NCBI RefSeq assembly: GCF_020921035.1
Contig: NC_063154.1
Span: 186,001-250,000, forward strand
Direction of reading: 5' to 3'
Origin: Rhodamnia argentea
Taxonomy: Eukaryota; Streptophyta; Magnoliopsida; Myrtales; Myrtaceae
Length of the DNA: 64,000 bases
The notes beneath the pieces are model-generated. The model ran no database searches, had not been told where the DNA came from, and was given only the letters and a program-made list of their open reading frames with translations. The translations under genes and the position numbers were made by a program. Of the stretch, positions 1 through 11,434 are shown in pieces (positions within the stretch are counted from its first letter, which is position 1; each line of letters starts with the position of its first letter).

Positions 1-209
1 TTTCGTAATATTAACTCTATTTTACTAAAAACTAGCGGAAGATAAATTTATCACAAGTGTACCGGTTTGAAATTTTTAGTGGTAAAAAAAATTAATTTGG
101 GGTAAATTTGTTATAAATATACTAGTTTGAGGTTTTTCTTGGTCAAAAAATTAATTTAGAATAAATTTGTCACGTGTGTATCAGTTTAAGATTTTCATGA
201 TATTAACCC
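1..209. mobile_element. Right half of a fold-back MITE with internal subrepeats
   Basis: The segment is built of diverged monomers of about 60 bp reading roughly aaatttgtcacaagtgtacc then a run of a/t with 'gtggtaaaaaaaattaattt'. It ends in the terminal motif gatattaaccc. The same monomers and a matching end occur in the whole copy at 6779-7303, so this is the right part of another copy, cut by the window edge. No coding content is seen. It lies about 1.1 kb upstream of the first ADP/ATP carrier. Confidence 0.6.
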
Positions 210-1200
210 TTATAATTTAGATTACCAAAATTTTTTGTACCACGCAATTGATCCGATATATGACTAGATGGCAAATGCCATGCCTTCTTGTAACAAGAAA
301 CCTGGAGTAAAAAATCACAATCTACCAAAGTACGGTGAAATAATCTATGCCATCGAACTAAAAGATTATTGTAGGAAGCCTTTTATCTTAGGTATGATAA
401 TTCCTTAGTTGAGTATTATACTGTTTTTTTTTTAATTTAAATTTATGTCATTGCGATAAAATGGTGTACGTATTCATAACACCTATTTGCTAATTTACGA
501 TGATAAGATACAAAGTAGTAAGCATTTCCAAAACGTCTACCAATACTCAAGGAGTTGCATGCAACAGCTTTGGCCAGGAATGATGAAGCGTCGTACTTTT
601 GTGCGGAAGAAAATTCAATGTTTTACAGTTATACGAGATGAGTGGCGCGCATTTTCCTAAATTTGTCGTAGAATGTTAAAAACTAATGTGTGAGATTTTC
701 GTTCTAAGTACGAATGAATGAAGTACGCCTTGGTACCACGTCATTTAACATTTAAAAGGCATATGATAATCGACCTTAAGTATTGCATAACGTTGTATAT
801 TTGGACAAGACGTTGAAAAATATCTCAATATTCGGGAAAGATGCAAATTTTTTTTTTTCATTGGGCAATATTGATGGTTATTTTAAATTTTTTTAAATAA
901 TTTATTTTTGGTAAAACAAACGGAGCATTTTTTTTTTGAAGTCAATGAATGATGATTATTACGGGATAATCAAATTAGAGAGTGAAAATGGGGTCGCGAA
1001 AAGGTTATTTCATGATTTAGGACAACTAGGGTATTAATATTTTGTGAGTTATTACATCAGCAGTCGGTTTAATGTGGTTCAAAGTCAATGAAAAGAGAGG
1101 TTAATTGCACACCGCATCATGGCGGCTGAAGTATTCCACTGGAGAATCCGAAGAGAATTGAGAATCGAACTACGAAAAATTACATCAAAGGAAGTTACCA
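210..1200. other. Intergenic DNA upstream of AAC copy 1
   Basis: AT-rich, with no convincing coding region, RNA gene or terminal repeats. The distal promoter of the first ADP/ATP carrier must lie here. Confidence 0.5.
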
Positions 1201-1363
1201 TCTTTTATGGACGGTGGAGAACTTCTTCAGGGCTCGTGGGTGGGCCCCCCTTGGTCATATGCCCCCCCCAAAAAAAAAAGGATAAGTGAAAAAAATGGAA
1301 GAGAGAGAGAAGGCATATATCGTCGTATCTCTCGTTTCAAACGCAGACCCTCTGACTCTCTGA

Positions 1364-1371
1364 CTATAAAA
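1364..1371 (+). promoter_or_regulatory. Probable TATA box of AAC copy 1
   Basis: The string ctataaaa lies about 25-35 bp upstream of a C/T-rich leader that ends at a good splice donor (cag|gtaac after 1545). The matching leader of copy 2 has its own TATA-like string at the same relative place. This would put the start of transcription near 1395-1400. The motif is seen; the promoter role is inferred. Confidence 0.5.
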
Positions 1372-1394
1372 CGAAAAAAAGAAGACACGCAGGG

Positions 1395-4322
1395 GCGCCT
1401 CCCCTCCACACAAATCGCCATTGCTTTCGCCTCCTGCTTTCACCTCCCATCTTCTCTCCCACCTTCTGCGCGGCGCGAGAGAGAGAGAGATACAAACGCA
1501 GCGAGGTCCGACTTCCTCTCTCAGCCTCTCAATCGCTTTGTCCAGGTAACGAATACTTAAGGCTCTCTCTTTCGCATCTCCTCGCTCCACCTGAGATCCG
1601 TTTGCTTTTTCGCATTTTTGTTCTCAGGTTAGATCTTGATCTTCCGTCCGTAATCTCAGATCTGATCGTTTCGCTTCGTTATTGTTGCTGTTCCTCTTAG
1701 ATCGATCTGCTCTTCTTCCTTCTCGTTTGATTTTCCCTTGTTATCTCCACTTCCTACGCCTCGATAGATTAGCCCATGATACCATTTCCAAGAGTATGGG
1801 AGTTGTCCTGTTTCGGTCGCCGCTAGCTCGGATCTTGGTTTAGTCCCTTTCTTCTCATCGTCAGTTTGTTAGATCTATATTTTTTTTAGCGGCGTAACTA
1901 TGGAGTTCTGTGTAGGATTCGTCTAGTGGTGTTTGACTACGTTGCAACTTTCATCATTCCTTGTTACCTAGTTTGGCGGGTTTTTATCGGCGTAATCTTG
2001 CCATAGCTAGGATCTCTCCACAGGTCATTCTCTGATTCTATTGATCTTGCGATGAGGAACGTCTATCGGGTCCTCTCTTCGTTTAAGATGACTGTTCCTT
2101 AATTGCTTAAAGATTCTCTAGTCACGTGCTGGTGTTTGCCTACTGTTATTTCCAGCAAGACATCTTTCTCAAATTCTCCCAAGCATTTTTGCTGATAATA
2201 TGTATTCTTACATGCATTCTGACTAATTGTGTATACACACTTGCGGAATATGTACGTATGTTTGCATAATTTTGCATATTGATTGATTAGGTCCTGTGTT
2301 CATAGCTCTACCTGCTCTCACATTGGAACCACAATCCACCTTCTTCTTTTTTTCCTCATTTACTCTCTCTTTGAAAGATCGCCTAATCATGTAACCAGCA
2401 TTGCGTGCATAACATTTTCAGTTGCAATTTTCTATAGTTTGCTTCTGATATGTTGGTTGCTTGTTGACTGGATGCATTCGTTGCGGGACATTTAGTTCCT
2501 TTAGATTGTCTACACACATTTTAAGCGTTGGGATTTTATTTTCACAAAGAGGGATAACTTTTTATTGCAATAACAATAAAATAAAAATTGTCAACAAGGA
2601 GAGGAATGCCATAGCATCACAAACTTGTGTATTGATAGTGTTTTTTGATTACCTATTCCTGCTTGCGATCGGTGTGCAGCACTTTTCTTTGTTGCTGGTC
2701 TAAAATGACCATCTCTGAAGCTATGCCCTCTGCTCCTTAAACATATGGATTATAACCATCAAAGTTGCTTCAGTATGGTATTCTGTATATTAAGTGCATT
2801 TTTTCTTGCAGGTCAAGTAAATATGGTCGATCAAGGTCGAAACCCAACTGTCATGCAGAAGGTAGCTGGCCAGCTCCTTCTCCGCACTAGTCATTCTCAA
2901 GACATGCGAGGCTGCGATGGGGCTTTCCAGCGGCCTGCTTTGTACCAACGGCGTGCATATGGAAATTACACGAATGCTGCATTGAACTATCCAACGATGC
3001 CAGTGTGTAGAGCCTCCGCTGACTTGTCCATTGTTGCATCAACAGCATCTCCGGTATTCGTTCATGCCCCAGCAGAGAAAGGACTTGGTAGCTTTGCTAT
3101 CGACTTCCTGATGGGTGGAGTCTCTGCTGCTGTGTCAAAAACAGCTGCTGCTCCCATCGAGCGCGTGAAGCTTCTAATTCAGAACCAGGATGAGATGATT
3201 AAGACCGGCAGGCTGTCTGAACCGTACAAGGGCATTGGTGACTGTTTTAAGAGGACAATGCAGGATGAGGGAGTTGTTTCCTTGTGGAGAGGGAACACGG
3301 CCAATGTTATCCGTTATTTCCCCACTCAGGTGACTCATGATATATACTTTGTCCTGTTTCTTGCAGCATATTTATGTGTTTAAGACATTTATCTTACTGT
3401 TATTTGGAATTTGGGCCAGGCCTTGAACTTTGCATTCAAGGATTACTTCAAGAGGCTGTTTAACTTCAAGAAAGACAGGGATGGCTACTGGAAGTGGTTT
3501 GCTGGTAACTTGGCATCAGGAGGTGCGGCTGGTGCTTCTTCCCTTCTGTTTGTGTACTCCCTGGATTATGCCCGTACACGTCTGGCCAATGATGCAAAGG
3601 CTGCCAAGAAGGGTGGAGGGAGGCAGTTCAATGGTCTAGTTGACGTTTACAGGAAGACACTAGCATCTGATGGTATTGCTGGCCTTTATCGTGGTTTCAA
3701 CATTTCATGTGTTGGAATCATTGTCTACCGTGGTCTCTACTTTGGAATGTACGACTCTCTGAAGCCAGTTCTCTTGACTGGAAAGTTACAGGTGCATATT
3801 TCTTTGAACTTGTGTGGTAAATGAAATGAGGAACATATCTTCCTTGCCACATAATGAATTGACGGAGTTTCTTTTCAAGGAATAAAGCATAGGGCGATGC
3901 TTCAATTTGCTGTTGAGTTAGCTGTTCTGTTGAGCACTTCTATTACCATACGAAACTTAGTTGAACTTGCTATTACTTTTTTAGCTATTTCTCCATTTTG
4001 ACGTGCAATTTTTTCGTCATTTCAGGATAGTTTCTTCGCTAGCTTTGCCCTTGGATGGCTCATCACAAATGGTGCTGGGCTTGCATCCTATCCAATTGAC
4101 ACTGTTCGCAGAAGAATGATGATGACCTCTGGTGAAGCTGTCAAGTACAAGAGTTCCCTGGATGCTTTCTCTCAAATTCTGAAGAATGAGGGTACAAAGT
4201 CTCTCTTCAAGGGTGCTGGTGCAAACATCCTCCGTGCCGTTGCCGGTGCTGGTGTGCTCGCCGGCTATGATAAGTTGCAGCTGATCGTATTCGGGAAGAA
4301 GTATGGATCTGGTGGTTCCTAA
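1395..4322 (+). CDS. AAC: Mitochondrial ADP/ATP carrier, copy 1
   Basis: Mitochondrial carrier of the inner membrane that exchanges cytosolic ADP for matrix ATP. A 5'UTR exon (about 1395-1545) and a 1.27-kb leader intron (1546-2811) precede three coding exons: 2823-3329, 3420-3791 and 4026-4322, giving 391 aa. The start at 2823 lies 11 bases after the acceptor and gives the usual plant form, with an N-terminal extension of about 90 residues before the carrier core. The three repeats show [15 protein letters not shown] and [12 protein letters not shown]. The RRRMMM string in the last exon is the ADP/ATP carrier signature. Family length is about 380-390 aa, so this copy looks complete. A tandem twin lies at 8726-10222, and part of the gene is nearly identical to it (see findings). 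Which Arabidopsis AAC is closest cannot be told by eye. Confidence 0.93.
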
Positions 4323-5600
4323 GCACGAACACAATGTCTAACGTGCCGTTTAGGTATTGATGGTGATGAAAATGATTGAGCTCTTACTCTTTAGCCCGGC
4401 AATTTTTTTGGTGAAATAAATCAAATTTAGAGGGAGTTAATCTCTCGAACAGTTGTTATTTTTGGCTGGAAATTTGACCCTATAGACCGTGAGTTATTGA
4501 GGCGGCAGTCTGTCATTTTGCTGCTAGGAAATTTATATTACATGATTTGGAGAATCTTTTTCGTGAGGTGTTCTGTAGGCTTCAAGAGAACCGGGTTTTA
4601 ATCATATGGGAAGAGTCCCAGCATACGTTTTGTCATCCATGCAGATTAAATGTTCGAAATCATGATTATATGTTGGTGGTTATCTATCTCTCAGCCTGCG
4701 CGGCTGCTCCCTGTTTGATAGCCAGTTTATAGCAAGGTGTAGACAGAACATGCTTCCACGTAATACCAAGTGTGAGACTGCTTGAGGTTTTGTGCCGGTC
4801 GTGTTGCTGGTAGAACGTAAAATGGGCTTTGAAGTCGCTTCAATTTGGGGGTTAATGCACGAGTTATATCTTTTGGGTAAAGGGCCGGGAGGGAGGGAGG
4901 GAGGGAGAAGATGGGAGTTCAGCGAAACATGTGAAGCTCCTGCGGTTGGGAGATTCAATGGATATCTCTCTGTGGTGGAAGGGCCTAAAGACTAAGAAAG
5001 GACAGATCCAAGAAGAAATCCTCATTCAAAGTTAGCAACATAGATGGAAAACAAAAAGGGCACGCCAATTGGGTGGAGAAATCAACATTTGGCAATCGAA
5101 AATAGTCATCAGTACAAACTACAAAGGGGAGCAACTTTAAAATAAGTCTCTTCACCCCAAACAAAAACCCTGAGATTTTAAAAGATAATTTTGATGCAAT
5201 AAAATGTATATGCATAATCTTGCAGTTCCGTTCCAATATAGACATGTATTTTCCATCTTTATCGGACGATATAAGCACAACATTCAGGAAAATTAGGAAC
5301 GAAGAATCTGCCGCAGTTTCCCCCGCTTTTCATAGAAATAGCAATTGGCTGGAGATATGTTATTAATATGTCAGGCGGGTCCACGTCCGTGAATGGGAAT
5401 GAAGCTCGGTTACGGGTCAAACATGGCATGGGTTCTAATGCTCCTCTTCCTTTCATTTGCCCATGGAAGCTTCCACTTTTACCGAAGAATTTTTTCTTTC
5501 ATTTGTTGGAAAAACATCGCGTGCTTTGTTGGATCTCGTTCTGTTCTCTGAGTGTTTTGGATGAAAAGAAAGTTGTTGACCGCATCCTACCAGGGTGACA
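4323..5600. other. 3'UTR and intergenic DNA after AAC copy 1
   Basis: The first 250 bases resemble the tail of AAC copy 2 and are probably 3'UTR. A short GGGA tandem (about 4888-4907) follows. No gene is supported; the short open frames have no recognisable family features. Confidence 0.45.
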
Positions 5601-5619
5601 TTTCCAAGAGAAAAAGTAT

Positions 5620-6130
5620 TGGAAAAGTCTTAAATATGCTGTATTTCTTCTAATTTAATTGTTAACCTTTTAAATAGTGCCAATCTAGTCATGAGACTTC
5701 TAATCTAAAGCCAACTAATTTTAACCGTATATTGCAGACGTGGACGCCGGACGGCCTATGTGGCACGGCCGATACCAACGTTGACATTCTTTAATAATAT
5801 TCTAATGATTTTCGATTTTTTTCTTTATGTTTTCCTTTCTTTTTTCTTCATTTTTTTTTATAGGTTTCCTCCGATGCTCGACGAGGGTCAGCCTTGCTGG
5901 CGTTCGCCCTGGCTCGGGAGAGGTCGACCCTTGCTTGTGGTGGCGACGGCCACCCTCCCTTAGGCAAAGCCAGCCCTCGTTGGCCATCGGAAGAAATCTG
6001 AAAAAAAAAAAGAAAATAAAAAAATGCTCAAAAATACTAACATCAGCATCGACTGTATTACATAGGCCCATCCATCTGGCCAAGTATTTTCAACTCGTTA
6101 TTAACCGATGCATCAAATGATGTGCTGGAG
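5620..6130. mobile_element. Diverged MITE, GC-core family
   Basis: It has the layout of the window's commonest MITE: 'cctaaac...gtgccaat'-like AT-rich outer parts, a GC-rich core about GGCC, GACGTGGACGCCGG and CTCGACGAGGGTC, and an oppositely oriented AT-rich half. Better copies lie within 18594-21211, 33504-35064 and 40732-41558. Ends are blurred and no target duplication could be read, so the limits are approximate and the copy is old. Confidence 0.5.
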
Positions 6131-6778
6131 GGTTCAAACGATCAAAATCCCAGGGCATTTTAGCAAACTACGTCCGGAATCGATGAATGTTGAAAAGGAC
6201 GGGGACAGATTGATGTGGAGGATATCTACATCAATCAAAGCCTAGCAAAAACATATGAATGTTGTTGGAGGAATGCCGTTGACCTGCCCTTCCCATCACA
6301 TCATTTCCTTGCTCCTCTAATCCCATCTTCTTCGTACTAACAATTAAATGGCTTTCCCTTTCACACCAATTGATCGCCCCACCCCCGCCCATTAATCTTG
6401 TAAAAAGAAACAAAAAAGAAAACATAAAATATGAAATAAAAAAAAAAAGTGCTAAAATTCAGTTTGACGATATTCGCCCGCCATTTTTGCATTCGCCAAG
6501 AATCGTTACCAATTCCAATATCACCAGTTTGGACATCGACAAAGCAATTAAAAACTACTTCGGCAAAAGAAATAATATATATATATATATTTAATGGAAT
6601 TCGACATCGTCACTTCAACATACCGGCCTGATCTTTCTCTTCGATCGAATGATTACATCCAAAGTTGATGTATACATTGACGCTGACCCAAAAAAAAAAA
6701 AATTGCATATCGCATTATCTTTTGTTTCCTTCAAATTTGGCTACCGCAATCCATCAATCGGAGACATCAAATTTTTTT

Positions 6779-7303
6779 TGGATTAATATTATGAAAAACC
6801 TTAAATTGATACATTTGTTACGAATTTGTCTCAAATTATTTTTTGGACCACGAAAACCCCCAAACCGGTACAACTATGATAAATTTATCCAAAATTATTT
6901 TTTTGACCATTAAAAATCATAAACTGGGACATCCGTGATAAATTTACCTTAAACTAATTTTTTTGACTATGAAAAACTTCAAACTAGTATAATATGACAG
7001 ATTTACTCTCCGTTAAATTGGATTAATACTACAGAAATTTCCAAATCGATACACCTGTGACAAACAGATGGTAAAAACCTTAAACCGATATACTCATCAA
7101 TCGCCACGAGTCATACAACTTAGCACTTTATTGGTTAGATTTAACGAAAACTAACGGATGGTAAATTTGAAGTTGATGTATCAATTTAGGGTAAATTTGT
7201 CACGAGTATATCGGTTTCTGATTGTTTGTGGTAAAAAATTATAACTTGAAATAAATTTATCATAGAAATATCAATTTGATGGGTTTTTCGTGGTATTAAT
7301 CCA
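6779..7303. mobile_element. Whole fold-back MITE with internal subrepeats
   Basis: It starts TGGATTAATATTATGAAAAA and ends with the near-complement (ttttcgtggtattaatcca). The interior holds several diverged monomers alternating 'aaatttaccttaaactaatt' and 'gacaaatttac' in one half and their complements in the other. The whole can therefore fold back. The right edge is only about 175 bp from the probable TATA box of AAC copy 2, so it lies in that promoter. No transposase is present. Confidence 0.65.
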
Positions 7304-7478
7304 TTCTTTTTTTGTTGTCCCGATTTTTAATTTTTTTCGGGGAATGGTGGGATCCAATTAAGGCGAATTAGAATATGGACGGCCGAAATGAAAATGTGTG
7401 TAAAGTAGGAGGACTCATTGTGAAGATCACCAAAAAGGTCGCGCTTTTCAAAGTCCCTCGGAGTCTGAAAGCGAAATA

Positions 7479-7488
7479 TTATATATAC
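7479..7488 (+). promoter_or_regulatory. Probable TATA box of AAC copy 2
   Basis: The string ttatatatac lies some 25-30 bp ahead of a leader that resembles the leader of AAC copy 1 (shared 'cacaaatcgcc', C/T-rich tract, GA repeat) and ends in a donor after 7636. Role inferred from position. Confidence 0.5.
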
Positions 7489-7509
7489 ATAAAAAAGAAA
7501 AGGATGTCG

Positions 7510-10222
7510 CCGTCCGCACAAATCGCCTCTTCTTCCACATTTGCCTCGGTCTTCTCCTCGCTCCGCACCCGCAGAGAGAGAGAGAGAGGCTCCGAAGTCC
7601 TTTCGCAGCCTCCAATCGACGACCCTTCATCCTCAGGTATTCGCCATTATAACTCTACTCTCGATCGCTTCTTCTGCTCAGCATTTCACTTACCTTCTCC
7701 TCTCGGATCCATCCATTCCTCGCGGCTTACGCTTCTCTGGGTAGATCTTCCCCCTTCTATCTTCGTTGTTTGCAGTGTCCTTCCGTCGTCTGCGTCTCAG
7801 ATCTGATCCAGTCTCGGCGCGATTGTTCTCTAGATCCGCCCGATTTTCCTTCTTTCTGTTTAACATGCTATGGCAGTGCGGTGGTTTTGATATGTTCCCG
7901 TCTCTTGTTTCAGATCTGAGAGTAAGAAAAGAGGTCGCTTTTTTGAAGTTATCTCTTAACTCGTGTCTGAGCATTTTAGATCTCAGCACTTGCTCACTAC
8001 GCTTACCCTTCATCGGTGCTGAGATTTGTTACTGTACATTTTTCTTCTGATTCGATTGAGCTTGCGACGAATTTCAGTTTCTTTTCGATTTGTTATTACT
8101 GAGTGTGCTTCTCGTGTCGGATCTCGACGAATTGTTTCCGCATTGAATCAACAATCGACATACCTTGTAACCTGTTTTATTTCTTTTGCTTTTGTGCTCC
8201 CTATCTGAGTCCTCTCTGGGCCGCTTACCTGTAAATGAGTAAATTTCATAAGGTGTAACTTGCTTATGTAAATGGTTTTCCCCCTCGACTTGCTTTTGTT
8301 TTGTAGTATCACTTGGATGCTGATTGTTCGCCTTTACCTTTTCCTCATCCCTTGTTACAAAGTCTTTATGTCCGTAGGACCACTTTGCACCAATCATTAC
8401 CAAAGCTTTGACGGGGATCTTGTCAGCTTAACTTTTTGGCTGTTGATTTGTCTGTGTATCACTGTAGATGGTGCTACGTGTAGTTCATATGAATTTTTTC
8501 CCTCAGACCTCGGTATGTGTGGCCCAGACCCCGTTTCATCAACTGAGACAAAATTCTCAGTTTGTTGCTTCTCCAGAAATCATTCTATATACACTAGTAC
8601 CTCAACTCTTGCTGAATGACTGTTAATAACATTATTTTTTTTTATTTTGGTGGAAGTTAATAACATTATTTAATGAATTGGTTATCATGGAAACTGAGTG
8701 TGTCATTGTTGCAGGTCAAATAAAGATGGTTGATCAAGTTCAACACCCAACTGTCATGCAGAAGGTAGCTGGCCAGCTCCTTCTCCGCACTAGTCTTTCT
8801 CAAGACATGCGAGGTTGCGACGGGGCTTTCCAGAGGCCTGCTCTTTCCCAACGGCGTGCATATGGAAATTACACCAATGCTGCATTGAATTATTCAACAG
8901 TGCCTGCATGTAGAGCATCCTCTGACTTGTCCATGGTTGCATCAACCGCGTCTCCTGTATTTGTTCATGCCCCGGCAGAGAAAGGATTTGGTAGCTTTGC
9001 TATCGACTTCCTGATGGGTGGGGTCTCTGCTGCCGTGTCAAAAACAGCTGCTGCTCCCATCGAGCGCGTGAAGCTTCTAATTCAGAACCAGGATGAGATG
9101 ATTAAGACCGGCAGGCTGTCTGAACCGTACAAGGGCATTGGTGACTGTTTTAAGAGGACAATGCAGGATGAGGGTGTTGTTTCCTTGTGGAGAGGGAACA
9201 CGGCCAATGTTATCCGTTATTTCCCCACTCAGGTGACTCATGATCTATACTTTGTCCTGTTTCTTGCAGCATATTTGTGTGTTTAAGACATTTATCTTAC
9301 TGTTATTTGGAATTTGGGCCAGGCCTTGAACTTTGCATTCAAGGATTACTTCAAGAGGCTGTTTAACTTCAAGAAAGACAGGGATGGCTACTGGAAGTGG
9401 TTTGCCGGTAACTTGGCATCAGGAGGTGCAGCCGGTGCTTCTTCCCTTCTGTTTGTGTATTCCCTGGACTATGCCCGTACGCGTCTGGCCAATGATGCAA
9501 AGGCTGCCAAGAAAGGTGGAGAGAGGCAATTCAATGGTCTCGTTGACGTTTACAGAAAGACAATGGCTTCTGATGGTATTGCCGGTCTTTACCGTGGGTT
9601 CAACATCTCTTGTGTTGGAATTATTGTGTACCGTGGACTCTACTTTGGAATGTATGATTCTTTGAAGCCAGTTCTCTTGACTGGAAGTTTACAGGTAAGG
9701 ATTTCTTGAGAGACATGCGTTTTTGTGATTTCATGCCTCTGCTGATATAGTGAACTTAGGAATTCCTAGCTTGCCATAATGAGTTGGAGAATATTCTTTA
9801 AGTGATAAAGTAGGAGGTGATGATAATTGCTTTTATGAGCTTTGCTATCAGGATATGAATCTGAGACTACACATGAGCTTTGCTGTTATATCCCCCTTAT
9901 GACCTCTGTTGTTCGATCATTTCAGGATAGTTTCTTTGCTAGCTTTGCTCTTGGCTGGCTCATCACAAATGGTGCTGGGCTTGCATCCTATCCAATTGAC
10001 ACTGTTCGCAGAAGAATGATGATGACTTCTGGTGAAGCTGTCAAATATAAGAGTTCCCTGGATGCATTTTCTCAAATTCTGAAGAATGAGGGTGCAAAGT
10101 CTCTCTTCAAGGGTGCTGGGGCAAACATCCTCCGTGCTGTTGCCGGTGCTGGTGTGCTTGCAGGCTACGATAAGTTGCAGCTGATCGTATTTGGAAAGAA
10201 GTATGGATCTGGTGGTGCCTAA
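7510..10222 (+). CDS. AAC: Mitochondrial ADP/ATP carrier, copy 2
   Basis: Tandem twin of the carrier at 2823-4322, with the same job: ADP/ATP exchange across the mitochondrial inner membrane. A leader exon (about 7510-7636) and leader intron (7637-8714) come first. Coding exons are 8726-9232, 9323-9694 and 9926-10222, with lengths identical to copy 1 (507, 372 and 297 nt), giving 391 aa. All three carrier motifs and RRRMMM are present. The leader intron and last intron have diverged from copy 1, but the first coding intron differs at only two bases, which fits gene conversion. Both copies look functional. Their leaders and upstream DNA differ, so their expression may differ too. Confidence 0.93.
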
Positions 10223-11434
10223 GCAAGTGCGTTGTGCCTTTTAGATGTAGATGGTGATGAAAATCTCGAGTTCTAATAATTTACTTCGGCAAATTTTTTT
10301 TGATGGAATAATTTTGAGTTAGAGGGATATTCTCCCAAACCAGTTGTTACTTTGGCTGGAATTTTTGGTCCCATTAAACTGTGATTTATTAGAGCGGCAA
10401 GAGTTCTTTTGCTGCTTGGAACCTTAATGACAGGAAATGAGTTATTTCTCTTAAGGCACTTCTGTAGTATTTACTAGATTGAGGTTAAAGGTCTTTGTCG
10501 GATCCCTCTGTTTCATCTTCAATTGGCCGTTTCCTTTCCTTGATTTGGTCAATTTTCCTGGATTGATGGAAGTAGTCAGGTACAGAGTCCTACATCCAGG
10601 CTTTATTTATTTTGTTCTCACTTTTGCCTCTCTCAAAGCCTTCTCATTTCATCTATGTGATCTACCTGCCCTTGTCTTACATGTTTTTCTTCCTATCTAA
10701 TTTGTTAACATGTAGAATTAGTTACGATTCCCGAGTTGGCCTTGATCAGCCCGTATTCTTTTCAGAGATCCACGAGGGGAAATAAAAAAAAAGGCGGGGG
10801 CTTTGTAGATGGATACAGTGTTGCTGAATGCCACTGCATTCATGTTACTAAGTCGATTATTTATTTAAAAAGTGTGAAGTTAAATGGATCTGGTTGATGG
10901 TGATTAGAAGTTTTTCAATCATTCAACGGCCGGCTTGTGTGTACCGACCTACACGGTGGAAACACCTACTATATGTTGATCCCTGATTTGAATGCGTCAT
11001 TCTCGATTTTCCTTTTAGCGAGTGGGATGATGTCTAGTGCTCTGCATCCATCTTTGACATGCTACTCTTTAGACGAAATAATGGTCGCGATTTGAATGAT
11101 AGTCACATCAACACAAATGACCGTCGAAGAACTTGAATTTTCATGGATAAAAAGCATGCTGCTACATATGATTTGTAGTTATGACCAACCATGAAGAGCA
11201 GAAGAGGGAAGGAGGGGGGGGGTTGGGGTTGTAGAAAAGATGGCTCTTTAACAAGACAGAATGGATAAATTAGGTAGAGTCAGTCTGCCGCACTCATCTT
11301 ATTATAAAACACCATCACTTGACTCGAATGTTTTGATTTCATCACCGTTACCCATCAACAAAGATATAATGATGCTGCAAAGGAAGAATTGCCCGTGGCA
11401 GCCGTGTTGCCCAAACTGACATGTGAGTTAAAGA
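10223..11434. other. Intergenic DNA between AAC copy 2 and the UGT cluster
   Basis: 3'UTR-like sequence for about 250 bp, then unremarkable AT-rich DNA with a short G-run near 11213-11222. From about 11170 the sequence resembles the downstream flank of the other UGT copies (for example 'gaattgcccgtggcagc' compared with 'gaattgcccgtggtagc' near 14972). No gene seen. Confidence 0.5.

Noticed and set aside
1207-1560. 117-aa frame at the start of AAC copy 1
   Set aside because: It covers the promoter and noncoding leader exon. The sequence is low-complexity GA/CT and homopurine, and it is not kept in copy 2.
7375-7806. 143-aa frame at AAC copy 2
   Set aside because: It spans the TATA region, leader exon and leader intron, and has no similarity to copy 1 at the protein level.
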